Origin: Bacteroidota bacterium
GTDB lineage: Bacteria; Bacteroidota; Bacteroidia; Bacteroidales; FEN-979
Length of the DNA: 36,285 nt
Direction: 5' to 3'
Assembly: GCA_026391715.1 (NCBI GenBank)
Contig: JAPLDO010000210.1
Location: 1-36,285 of the forward strand
This document shows, one piece after another, positions 17,601 to 23,852 of the stretch; position 1 is the first letter of the stretch; every line of letters starts with the position of its first letter. The position numbers and the translations under genes were made by a program. The notes beneath the pieces are model-generated. The model ran no database searches and was not told the origin of the DNA. It worked only from the letters and a program-made list of their open reading frames with translations.

Positions 17601-19187
17601 CCTGTCGAGTTTACCGTTTTCTGAAAGCGGAAATAAGCGGCAGACGACAAACTCAGAAGGAATCATAAACGCCGGCAACGATTTCAGTAATTCAACGGCA
17701 ATGAGCTCCCTGTCCTGACCTTGAGCCGGCATTGGTTCTTCTATGGTCATTATACCCGAATCAGTTTCAGGGACAAGGAATGCAATCAGACTGTCGTCGT
17801 TGAAACTATCCTTAGTAAATATCACCGCAGCATCGCGGATTCCCGGTATTGCAAGCATGGCGTTTTCTATCTCGCCAAGTTCGATTCGCAGTCCTCTCAT
17901 TTTTACCTGGAAATCGCGCCGACCAATGAAATCAAGGTTTCCATCCGGTAGAAACCTGCCAATATCGCCGGTGGCATAAATTTTCTCCCCCGCGCGAAAC
18001 GGGTTTGGAAGGAATTTCTGCGAGTCGAGCTCAGGTCGGTTCAGATAACCTCTTGCCACGCCCTCACCACCAATGAAAATTTCTCCTTCATTCATGGTTT
18101 CAACCGGTTTCATTGATTCATCGAGAATATAGATAAAATCATTATCCACGGCTTTTCCAACCGGGGTTTTATCCGTATCCTCCATCCGGCAGAGGTAAGT
18201 TGTTGCATAAACAGTGGTTTCGGTAGGACCATAAACATTAAATAACAATGTGCCGTATTTTCCAAAAATCTTATAAAACCGCTGAACCAGCGAGGGACTT
18301 ACCACTTCGCCACCCACCGAGACCCATTTAACGTTGTTTGCAACAATCTTGTTTCCCGACAATTCAATGTATTCGAGAAAAGCTGAAAGCATTGAGGAAA
18401 CAAAAAATGTAAAACTAACTTTACATGAAACGATCAGATTTAGCAGCAAAGCAGGATCTTTTTCAATACCCGGATCGGCGATGTAAAGGGTCCCGCATGG
18501 GATGAGCCAGCCGTATAGTTCCCACACTGATCCGTCGAAGGTGTAAGGCGATTTCAGCAAAACCACATCTCCTTCCGCGATTGGATATAACCGCTGAATA
18601 TACCGAATCAGATTCACAACCGAATGATGTTCAACCATCACTCCCTTTGGTTTTCCGGTGGACCCAGAGGTGAAAAGAATGTAAGCCAGATCTTGCGGAG
18701 TTACCTGAACGGAAGGATTTGCAGTGGGAAAATCCCCAAAAGCCCAATCAGAAATGTCGGGCTTTAACAATTGCTGTGGATAGTTTTTGAACTTTTCGGA
18801 AAACTTTTCCTGCGTTATTAAAATATTGACGTCAGCGTCATTAAAAACAAACTGAATACGTTCATCGGGGTATTCCGGATCAACAGGAACATAAGCGCCG
18901 CCAGCTTTAAGAACCGCAAAAATAGCAATCGCCAGTTCAAACGACCGTTCCATTGCCAGCCCTACACAAACCCCGCGATGCACGCCGAGGTCAATTAAAT
19001 GATATGCAAATTGATTGATAAAAATATTTAACCTGGAATAGGACAATCCGGTTTGCCTGAATTGCAACGCAGCGAGATCCGGTTTCAGTTCAACCTGACG
19101 TTCAAGAATCGTATGAATACATTCATTGTTAACATGTTCTGTGAGGTTTTTGTCTTCGTTTGAGTTTTTATTGTCTTGTTTCGTCAA
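11700..19187 (-). CDS. Nonribosomal peptide synthetase, A-PCP-C-FT-C'-A-PCP-TE
   Basis: A 2495-residue synthetase. A1 is about 25-535 (A3 core TSGSTGKPKG 173-182, Lys526). PCP1 is about 551-623 (Ser583 in LGGHSL). The C domain is about 640-1080 with intact HHIIFDG (H775, H776, D780). A formyltransferase-like domain is about 1091-1390 with N1180, H1182 and D1218 at the catalytic positions. A partial condensation-like segment is about 1410-1620. A2 is about 1636-2130 (Lys2123), PCP2 about 2150-2217 (Ser2180), and TE about 2235-2490 (S2310 in GFSIGG, D2337, H2471). The order predicts a two-residue product released by the thioesterase. The start is TTG at 19187-19185, backed by GGAGG seven bases upstream. 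It is convergent with its PPTase and lies inside the polysaccharide locus. Product unknown. Confidence 0.93.
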   Translation of the reverse strand: MTKQDNKNSNEDKNLTEHVNNECIHTILERQVELKPDLAALQFRQTGLSYSRLNIFINQFAYHLIDLGVHRGVCVGLAMERSFELAIAIFAVLKAGGAYVPVDPEYPDERIQFVFNDADVNILITQEKFSEKFKNYPQQLLKPDISDWAFGDFPTANPSVQVTPQDLAYILFTSGSTGKPKGVMVEHHSVVNLIRYIQRLYPIAEGDVVLLKSPYTFDGSVWELYGWLIPCGTLYIADPGIEKDPALLLNLIVSCKVSFTFFVSSMLSAFLEYIELSGNKIVANNVKWVSVGGEVVSPSLVQRFYKIFGKYGTLLFNVYGPTETTVYATTYLCRMEDTDKTPVGKAVDNDFIYILDESMKPVETMNEGEIFIGGEGVARGYLNRPELDSQKFLPNPFRAGEKIYATGDIGRFLPDGNLDFIGRRDFQVKMRGLRIELGEIENAMLAIPGIRDAAVIFTKDSFNDDSLIAFLVPETDSGIMTIEEPMPAQGQDRELIAVELLKSLPAFMIPSEFVVCRLFPLSENGKLDRKALKLPKNSGFARSGDLFSPSSPIEIWLAEMWQEVLSVEKISVHDSFFKLGGHSLKAASIAARISGKYGIEMPIKTIFENPTIFKLAKFLNDNIQPENRPLSLIPAVERNKSGYPLNANQLELWFLHKMDTTRIMHNILFRLDIHGNPDIVVFQKAINALIDSNEILRTAIRVQNGIPLQFLNEPYKITIPVINLKELSQNAIELRLSEAEKTIGRKLFNLETGRLFSLDWFQTSEKRNIVYFCIHHIIFDGWSMFNFFNGFKQAYLNIRSELPVDLPKPEIQNIDFAVYQQNSGNQEKLTDQLEYWKKVFAKLPQPLIMRCRKPFDLTKVAQAGKRIWWKAPENELTALKSFAVEHDCTLFALLLSIYKITLSDFSGNSDIVVGTPYANRRRQETEPLIGYFTNMIALRDYLSADEPFSSFVKKVQLTSLDAFANVDLPFGQIVRSLGLITSPGRYPIFQVVFVLQNWAMPAMKFAGIELSEKELGSGGVKVDIMLNAEETGNELECWLEYDLALFDEESVVEMVNFFNQTIRMVIENPDIPIGKLLHNNQSIFNANPDGFSCVLIGETGLLTECGEILLRHGFVIKVLISPDPSCISWGKNKGIGLVSGYEAIQSVDWNQVSCDYLFSIVNSKILKKETLLAVRKACINYHDSPLPYYAGVHATSWALMRGEETHGVSWHVMTEETDAGGVVASAHVEVSADDTAFTLNARCFEAALQSFHQVIDTLRNGVELPSVSIKPLSYFSLHQKPYAAGILDFRQPASELYNMVRGLNLGDRFDNRLASPKLLTNTGVFLVQRANHIVQKTTQKPGTVLGLKGQEVTIAAADGALVIKAITKLSGSPVPVGDLFYDKAVNVKLPVPTQEKLLSIDQLVRKVVPNEPFWIRKLSLVSELVSPVLLVSTGTWKTAEILVNSGFDRDLNAALMFFLASYSNSIDFTAGISNAETCRMNDESFGIFADVLPFVLPSIAGLICEEALAKINKEIENTFSRGTFLFDLIARTPELKRKFAGSEHPRYHFILAFSAETAKSLFERYSEATVLIPGQERITVISQNSELVDEFQTRMSLFFQLLADKRRNLISSVNMLTASELKLHELVNIGWDLKDVIPFLQQFDQQVKCRGDKVAIEFENQQITYNELNHRSKKVADFIFSETNGSHGNIIGICLERSPEFIISILGIFMSGNAYLPIDPGSPPERIKAILTDSGVSHIISAEKFREIIPVSVQMHDIVSAKSPSSLSLSEDIMVMENLPAYVIYTSGTTGKPKGVVITRRSLNVFISGCIERYSLTAEDRVLQFASLAFDASVEEIFPTLACGATLVMRTRDSISSVNRFLDFCRDKALSVLDLPTAFWRQLIDHFSDRISVHYKLRLIIIGGERAGNTYPAKWLDSPLGSIMLYNTYGPTETTVVATAYKLPIGQPVNELPIGKPVFGATAIIRNIFGQLGIPTMPNEMLIGGEIVSPGYLNQAELTEAKFITVTEGEKPCRFYSSGDLVTILPDGNLLFAGRVDEQLKIRGFRVEISEIQAAINQLHIVTDCVVVPVKSPDKEVKLVAYIVLTDDNDISEVQNLLRSGLPDYMIPAQFICIPFIPMTINHKPDFKALPAPDFNDTGISMEEQPVTNTEKIIFSAWEKQLGTGNFGINHDFFKLGGHSLMALAIMSQLELQTGKTIPLASLFTFPTVKTLAAAIDQEKESEAWRPLVCIKPGSGRTPLFIIHGGGLNILLFNTLVQKMASGQPVYGIQAHGLDGKSAPYTNIEDIATHYMREIRSVTPKGPYALAGFSIGGLIAHELCCRFAEKNEPVVFLGMFDTAAVSNNKDLPKIQRTLLWFREKIMHTIFNLRIIITDPLNAIPKKLKWLKYRLKMKLLDQDAVNREDLVDLPSHLIYVAKANIEAISAMKLRYFPGVLHLFRAGKRSFYVSDPVFLGWKKYAQKVVVHPIPGEHSRIFAPPNDSDFGEKLQKALDEAT

Positions 19188-19192
19188 TGAGT

Positions 19193-19199
19193 TTCCTCC
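19193..19199 (-). promoter_or_regulatory. Strong Shine-Dalgarno sequence of the NRPS gene
   Basis: On the minus strand GGAGGAA precedes the TTG start codon (19187-19185), with GGAGG ending seven bases before it. Strong Shine-Dalgarno sites are uncommon in Bacteroidota; this one decides the start codon in favour of TTG. Confidence 0.6.
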
Positions 19200-19219
19200 A
19201 TTTCACTTTTGCAGTATGA

Positions 19220-19246
19220 TTTTACTTATATCCGATAAAAGTAAAA
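19220..19246. repeat. 8-bp inverted repeat in the divergent intergenic region
   Basis: TTTTACTT and AAGTAAAA are perfect inverted repeats separated by 11 bases, between the NRPS and the divergently transcribed glycosyltransferase gene. It could be an operator or a hairpin in the NRPS leader; the AT-rich sequence makes chance occurrence possible. Confidence 0.3.
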
Positions 19247-19280
19247 AAATCTTTTTTCCATTATTGGCTTGCTAAATTAT

Positions 19281-19288
19281 TATATTTG
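19281..19288 (+). promoter_or_regulatory. Candidate Bacteroidota -7 promoter box for the second glycosyltransferase block
   Basis: TATATTTG matches the TAnnTTTG consensus. A TTG occurs at 19264-19266, a little closer than the usual -33 spacing. Transcription would begin near 19294, which excludes the GTG at 19288 as a start and supports the ATG at 19333. Confidence 0.5.
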
Positions 19289-19332
19289 TGCATTGTGATT
19301 GCTGTTTTTCATCAATTCTAAAAGCAAAGCAG

Positions 19333-20247
19333 ATGGATTTTCCACTCATTTCAATAATCACGATCAACTACGATCACCCGGAGGTAACATGTGAGCTTCT
19401 CGCTTCCCTGCGGAAAATAACCTATCCAAACATCGAGATCATTGTGGTTGATAATGCCTCGCCTAACGACGACCCGGCTTGTATCAAAGAAAACTATCCT
19501 GAAATTATTTTCCTTCAGAGTAAAGAAAACCTTGGATTTGCCGGAGGAAATAACCTCGGCGTAAGGATTGCGAAAGGGAAATATATTTTATTGCTTAATA
19601 ATGATACCGAAGTGGATCCGGGTTTTCTGGAACCTCTTGTAGCCAAATTTGAAGCAAATCCGATGATCGGAGCGGTTAGTCCGAAAATTAAATTTTTCCA
19701 CACTCCGGACACTATTCAATTTGCAGGCATCTCGGAATTTAATCCATATACAATCCGGAACAGGGGAATCGGATATGGAGAAAAAGATCGCGGACAATTT
19801 GACCGCGACAGCGAGACGGCATTTGTTCACGGAGCTGCGATGATGGTTCCGATGGCGGTTATCAGGAAGGTTGGATTAATGGCTGAATGTTACTTCCTCT
19901 ATTATGAAGAGCACGATTGGGCAACGCGCATTAAAAATGCCGGATATCAGTTATGGTATGTTCATAATTCAACCATCCTTCACAAGGAATCCATTTCTAC
20001 CGGGAAAATCAGCGCTCTTAAAACCTACTTCATGAACCGGTCGAGGTTGCTGTATCTGAGGAGAAATGTCCACGGAACTGTTTTTTTTATTGCAATCCTT
20101 TACCAGTTGTTCATTTCAATTCCTAAAAATGCTTTGATTTTTCTGTTCAAAGGATATTCAGGACATTTCAACGCCTACCACAGGGCAGTTTCATGGCATG
20201 TAAAACATCTGTACTCGAAAGAAATTCATCTGCAACCGAAATTTTAA
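19333..20247 (+). CDS. Glycosyltransferase family 2 (dTDP-rhamnosyl/WcaA-like, membrane-tethered)
   Basis: A GT-A fold glycosyltransferase of about 304 residues. Visible motifs are ISIITINYDHPEVT at the N-terminal strand, VVDNASPNDD for nucleotide binding, the LGFAGGNNLG stretch and the metal-site LLNNDTE, all typical of the rhamnosyltransferase-like GT2 group. A hydrophobic C-terminal segment (VFFIAILYQLFISIP) probably holds it to the inner membrane. A GTG at 19288 would add 15 residues (MHCDCCFSSILKAKQ), but it lies inside the candidate -7 box, so I use ATG 19333. It opens the second forward gene block and probably adds one sugar of the repeat unit. Confidence 0.87.
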   Translation: MDFPLISIITINYDHPEVTCELLASLRKITYPNIEIIVVDNASPNDDPACIKENYPEIIFLQSKENLGFAGGNNLGVRIAKGKYILLLNNDTEVDPGFLEPLVAKFEANPMIGAVSPKIKFFHTPDTIQFAGISEFNPYTIRNRGIGYGEKDRGQFDRDSETAFVHGAAMMVPMAVIRKVGLMAECYFLYYEEHDWATRIKNAGYQLWYVHNSTILHKESISTGKISALKTYFMNRSRLLYLRRNVHGTVFFIAILYQLFISIPKNALIFLFKGYSGHFNAYHRAVSWHVKHLYSKEIHLQPKF

Positions 20248-20273
20248 ATCAACCGAACCTAAAACTCTGACAA

Positions 20274-21485
20274 ATGAGTTCAACGATATTAACGGCAATC
20301 ACAGTGATTCAACTGATATTTTTCATTCCTCTGGCGCTCGCTGTACTCTATATCTTTATTTATGCTTTCGCTGGATTGTTTTACCGGCAAGCGCCATATC
20401 CGGTTAATCCGAAGTTGAAAAAAATCGCGGTACTTATTCCGGGATACAAGGAAGATGACGTAATTATGGATGTTGCTCATCAGGCTTTGGAACAGGATTA
20501 TCCGCAAGAGTTTTACGATGTGGTAATTATTGCCGACTCTTTTCAGCCTCAAACAATTGTTGATCTGAAAACGTTGCCAATCAAGGTAATTGAAGTGAAA
20601 TTTGATAAAAGCACCAAGTCAAAAGCGCTCAACAAGGCAATGGAGCAATTGCGTGATGATTATGAAATCGCCGTTGTTCTCGACGCCGATAATGTGATGG
20701 CGAGGGATTTTTTACAAAAAGTAAATGCAACATTCGAACTCTCTTTTTATGCCGTTCAGTGCCACCGGAAAGCCAAGAACATGGAAACTTCGCTGGCAAC
20801 GCTCGACGCTATAAGCGAAGAGATCAACAACCATATCTTCCGCAAAGGTCACAGGGTTCTCGGACTTTCTTCTGCCATCATCGGCTCAGGAATGGCATTC
20901 AGATATCAGTTCTTTAAAAATCTCATGTCGAATGTGACTGCAATCGGCGGTTTTGATAAGGAAATCGAACTGAAGATGCTGAAAGACGGCTATAAAATAG
21001 CTTACCTCGACGATGCCGCAGTTTTTGATGAGAAGGTACAGAAAGCTGAGGTTTTCAGCAATCAACGCAGGAGATGGCTTTCAGCCCAGTTGATCTATTT
21101 CCGCCGCGATTTTCTTACAGCGCTGAAATCTTTAATCACAAAGGGCAACATAGACTATTTTGACAAAGCTATTCAGTTTATCCAGCCACCGCGGATTTTA
21201 TTACTGGGCATGATCCTTTTTCTTGGAACTGCATTTATTGTTCTGAATCTTTTCCTTCCTTCAGGCTTAAATTATCTTTATCTATGGGCATTGCTGATAG
21301 CGCTTTGCATTGCGGCATTTATTTTTTCCATTCCCACATCATTTTATAACCTCACAACATTAAAAGCCATTGGAAGTTTGCCCAAAGGAATGTTGCTCAT
21401 GCTTGGTTCTCTGCTTAAAATCAAGGGCGCCAACAAACAGTTTATCCATACGAAGCACACTTCTTCAAAAGTTCAAATCAAGTAG
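20274..21485 (+). CDS. Processive-type glycosyltransferase family 2, membrane protein
   Basis: A 403-residue GT2 enzyme with one N-terminal membrane segment (about 9-36) and several C-terminal ones (about 308-380), as in hyaluronan/cellulose synthase-like proteins. Key residues are DADN (137-140), an acidic KEIELK (229-234) in place of the usual TED motif, and QRRRW (Q264, R267, W268), the QxxRW acceptor/product motif of processive glycosyltransferases. It lies between two other glycosyltransferases in the same direction. Whether it truly polymerises or adds a single sugar cannot be decided from the sequence. Confidence 0.87.
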   Translation: MSSTILTAITVIQLIFFIPLALAVLYIFIYAFAGLFYRQAPYPVNPKLKKIAVLIPGYKEDDVIMDVAHQALEQDYPQEFYDVVIIADSFQPQTIVDLKTLPIKVIEVKFDKSTKSKALNKAMEQLRDDYEIAVVLDADNVMARDFLQKVNATFELSFYAVQCHRKAKNMETSLATLDAISEEINNHIFRKGHRVLGLSSAIIGSGMAFRYQFFKNLMSNVTAIGGFDKEIELKMLKDGYKIAYLDDAAVFDEKVQKAEVFSNQRRRWLSAQLIYFRRDFLTALKSLITKGNIDYFDKAIQFIQPPRILLLGMILFLGTAFIVLNLFLPSGLNYLYLWALLIALCIAAFIFSIPTSFYNLTTLKAIGSLPKGMLLMLGSLLKIKGANKQFIHTKHTSSKVQIK

Positions 21486-21512
21486 TATTAATGTCGAATT
21501 AACCTGAATATT

Positions 21513-22667
21513 ATGAAAATCGGGATTGAAGGACAGCGGTTGTTCCGCAGTAAAAAACACGGGATGGACATGGTTGCGCTGGAACTTATCCGCAACCTTC
21601 AAAAAATTGACCTGGCTAACGAATATTTTGTCTTTATCAAACCTGATGAAGATGATGGAGTTCTTAGGGAAACCGGCAATTTTCATATTGTCAAACTCGA
21701 AGGCGGCTTTTACCCGCTGTGGGAACAGGTGGCGCTGCCCCGCGCCGCGCTGGAAAATGGTTGTCAGATTTTGCACTGTACAAGCAACACGGCGCCAGTT
21801 AAAACCTCCATTCCGTTGGTGGTTACTCTTCATGACATTATTTATATGGAGAGCGGATATCTGAAAATCCTCAACGGAAGCGGAACGCCTTATCAGAAAT
21901 TCGGTAATGCCTACCGGAGATTAATTGTGCCGCAGGTGATAAAAAAAAGCCGGAAGATAATAACAGTTTCCCATTTCGAAAAAAACAGGATCGGCGAATT
22001 TTTTGGAATGAAGGGAGATCCCCGGCTCACAGCCGTTTACAATGGCGTGAGCGAGTATTTTAAACCGGTCGCCGACAAGGAAACACTGTTGAAAGTAAGG
22101 CAAAAATATCACCTTCCCGATCGCTATTTCTTCTTTCTCGGCAATACCGATCCAAAGAAAAATACACAGGGAACTTTAAAAGCCTATTCCGATTTTCTGA
22201 AGCAAACCGGCAGCGATATTAATCTCGTAATGCTTGATTACGACAAGGTAGAGCTCGATAAAATTCTCGCGGAAATTGGCGACCCATCTCTGATCAATCG
22301 CATCGTACTCACCGGATATGTAGTCAACACCGACCTTCCGGCTATTTACAGTCAATGCGAAGTGTTTCTCTATCCTTCGCTGCGGGAAAGTTTCGGAATA
22401 CCAATGCTCGAAGCTATGGCTTGCGGAGTTCCTGTGATTACCTCAAATACTTCGTCTATGCCCGAAGTTTCAGGCAATGCCGGATATCTGATCGATCCCT
22501 TCAAGCCTGCTGAAATTACCTCGGCTTTAGTTGAAATAACCGGGAATCCAGAACTTAAAACTCAATTGATCTCCAAAGGATTGGAACAGGCGCAGAAATT
22601 TTCCTGGAAAGCAATGGCTGAAAATGTTCTTGGAATATACCGGGAGGTGGGGACAACACTGCACTAA
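21513..22667 (+). CDS. Glycosyltransferase family 4 (GT-B)
   Basis: A 384-residue retaining GT-B glycosyltransferase. The N-terminal half starts KIGIEGQRLFRSKKHGMDMV, the opening of mannosyltransferase-like GT4 proteins. The C-terminal Rossmann half holds FFFLGNTDPKKN and the donor-binding ESFGIPMLEAMACGVPV (about 291-307, the EX7E motif). No membrane segment is seen, so it acts at the cytoplasmic face. It is the last gene of the run before the hairpin repeat and the DNA methyltransferase module. Confidence 0.9.
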   Translation: MKIGIEGQRLFRSKKHGMDMVALELIRNLQKIDLANEYFVFIKPDEDDGVLRETGNFHIVKLEGGFYPLWEQVALPRAALENGCQILHCTSNTAPVKTSIPLVVTLHDIIYMESGYLKILNGSGTPYQKFGNAYRRLIVPQVIKKSRKIITVSHFEKNRIGEFFGMKGDPRLTAVYNGVSEYFKPVADKETLLKVRQKYHLPDRYFFFLGNTDPKKNTQGTLKAYSDFLKQTGSDINLVMLDYDKVELDKILAEIGDPSLINRIVLTGYVVNTDLPAIYSQCEVFLYPSLRESFGIPMLEAMACGVPVITSNTSSMPEVSGNAGYLIDPFKPAEITSALVEITGNPELKTQLISKGLEQAQKFSWKAMAENVLGIYREVGTTLH

Positions 22668-22671
22668 TTAT

Positions 22672-22743
22672 ATGAGTGAGTTTAATCCGAAAAGTGATAA
22701 AAAAAACAAAAGTTGGCTAAAGCCCAGTATATCTGCAACATGA
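22672..22743 (+). pseudogene. Possible 23-codon stub of an interrupted gene
   Basis: A short open frame starts with ATG four bases after the GT4 stop and reads MSEFNPKSDKKNKSWLK and six more residues before TGA. Its tight spacing is what one expects of the next gene of the operon. The stop codon falls exactly where the 13-base inverted repeat begins (22743). It may be the 5' remnant of a gene cut by an insertion, or simply a chance frame. Confidence 0.25.
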
Positions 22744-22772
22744 ATTGCCACGACCTCAAGGTCATGGCAATT
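22743..22772. repeat. 13-base inverted repeat / hairpin element
   Basis: AATTGCCACGACC and GGTCATGGCAATT pair at 12 of 13 positions around the loop TCAA. A second small palindrome, GGCTAAAGCC, lies at 22715-22724. No T-run follows, so it is not a standard terminator. The paired palindromes look like a REP-type or mobile-element-associated repeat at the edge of the methyltransferase module. Confidence 0.55.
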
Positions 22773-22812
22773 GAATATCAAGCGTGTTAAAAAATCTTCC
22801 CATTGATAATCC

Positions 22813-22820
22813 TACATTTG
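22813..22820 (+). promoter_or_regulatory. Candidate -7 promoter box for the DNA methyltransferase
   Basis: TACATTTG matches TAnnTTTG. It is only four bases upstream of the ATG at 22825, so either the transcript is nearly leaderless or translation starts at the ATG at 22849. No clear -33 TTG is seen. Confidence 0.4.
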
Positions 22821-22824
22821 CATA

Positions 22825-23712
22825 ATGGAAAACGGAATAACTGCAAGCATGGTTTTTGAGGACATTGTGAATCATGTTGCTCAAAACAACATTCGGCAGT
22901 CAATCAAACCGAAACTCAAAACGGATGACGTCGCTTTGTATGTTGGCGACTGTTTGGAAATTATGAGCCGTTTCCCTGACAATTATGTGGACATGATTTT
23001 TTCCGACCCGCCATATAATTTATCCAATGACGGAATAACCTGTCAGGCTGGACGAATGGTGAAAGTGAACAAAGGCGATTGGGACAAGTCAAAAGGTTTT
23101 GACGAAGATTTAAAGTTTCACGAAGCATGGATTTCAGAGTGCAGACGAATTTTAAAACCCGAAGGAACCATCTGGATTAGCGGAACAAATCACAGCATTT
23201 ATCAATGTGGGTACTTACTGCAAAAATTAAACTTTCATATTCTCAACGACATTTCCTGGTTCAAGCCAAACGCTGCGCCGAACCTGGCTTGCACAACATT
23301 TGCTCACAGCCACGAAACACTTTTGTGGGCGAGGAAAGACAAAGCATCCCGCCACATTTTCAACTATGACCAGATGAAGAACGGAAGTTTTTCGGAAGAC
23401 AAAATGAAAGTTCCCGAAAAACAAATGCGTAGTGTGTGGAGCATCCCAACCCCGGCGTTAGACGAAAAAGTTTTCGGAAAGCATCCGACACAAAAACCGT
23501 TAGCGCTTTTGAAACGCATTGTAGTTTCATCAACAAACGAAGGCAGTTTAATTCTTGATCCATTCAATGGCGGCGGCACAACAGGCGTTGCAGCAAAACT
23601 TGTCGGCAACAGAAAATATATAGGCATTGACATTAGCGAGGAGTTTATCAATCTATCTGCAAAACGATTAAACCAAATTACTGAGCGCAAACACTTTTCT
23701 AACCTCTCATGA
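22825..23712 (+). CDS. Site-specific DNA methyltransferase (N6-adenine/N4-cytosine, beta-class order)
   Basis: A 295-residue methyltransferase of the N6_N4_Mtase family. The catalytic DPPYNLSNDG comes first and the SAM-binding DPFNGGGTTG near the C-terminus, the motif order of beta-class enzymes. FGKHPTQKPLALLKRIV lies between them. The stretches SNDGITCQAGRMVKVNKGDW and KPNAAPNLACTTFAHSHETLLWA resemble DpnA-like enzymes that modify GATC, so a similar site is possible but unproven. No partner restriction enzyme is recognised; the next gene encodes an AlbA_2 protein. The start may be ATG 22825 or ATG 22849. The gene interrupts a run of glycosyltransferase genes, which suggests acquisition by transfer. 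Confidence 0.92.
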   Translation: MENGITASMVFEDIVNHVAQNNIRQSIKPKLKTDDVALYVGDCLEIMSRFPDNYVDMIFSDPPYNLSNDGITCQAGRMVKVNKGDWDKSKGFDEDLKFHEAWISECRRILKPEGTIWISGTNHSIYQCGYLLQKLNFHILNDISWFKPNAAPNLACTTFAHSHETLLWARKDKASRHIFNYDQMKNGSFSEDKMKVPEKQMRSVWSIPTPALDEKVFGKHPTQKPLALLKRIVVSSTNEGSLILDPFNGGGTTGVAAKLVGNRKYIGIDISEEFINLSAKRLNQITERKHFSNLS

Positions 23713-23852
23713 ATAATAATTCCTGAAAAGCAATTTTAGACGCTTAAGAAAATTGGTGAAAATTGGACGAAACGAAGGTAAGCGAAGCCGGTTTATTTTA
23801 TTCAGGAAAAAAGCAATGAAATCGGTACAAATTTAATTCTGGAAAAGAAAAA

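Noticed and set aside
19288-19332. 15-residue N-terminal extension of the GT2 from the GTG at 19288
   Set aside because: The GTG overlaps the last base of the candidate -7 box and the extension (MHCDCCFSSILKAKQ) is unlike the family; the ATG at 19333 begins just before the first GT2 strand.
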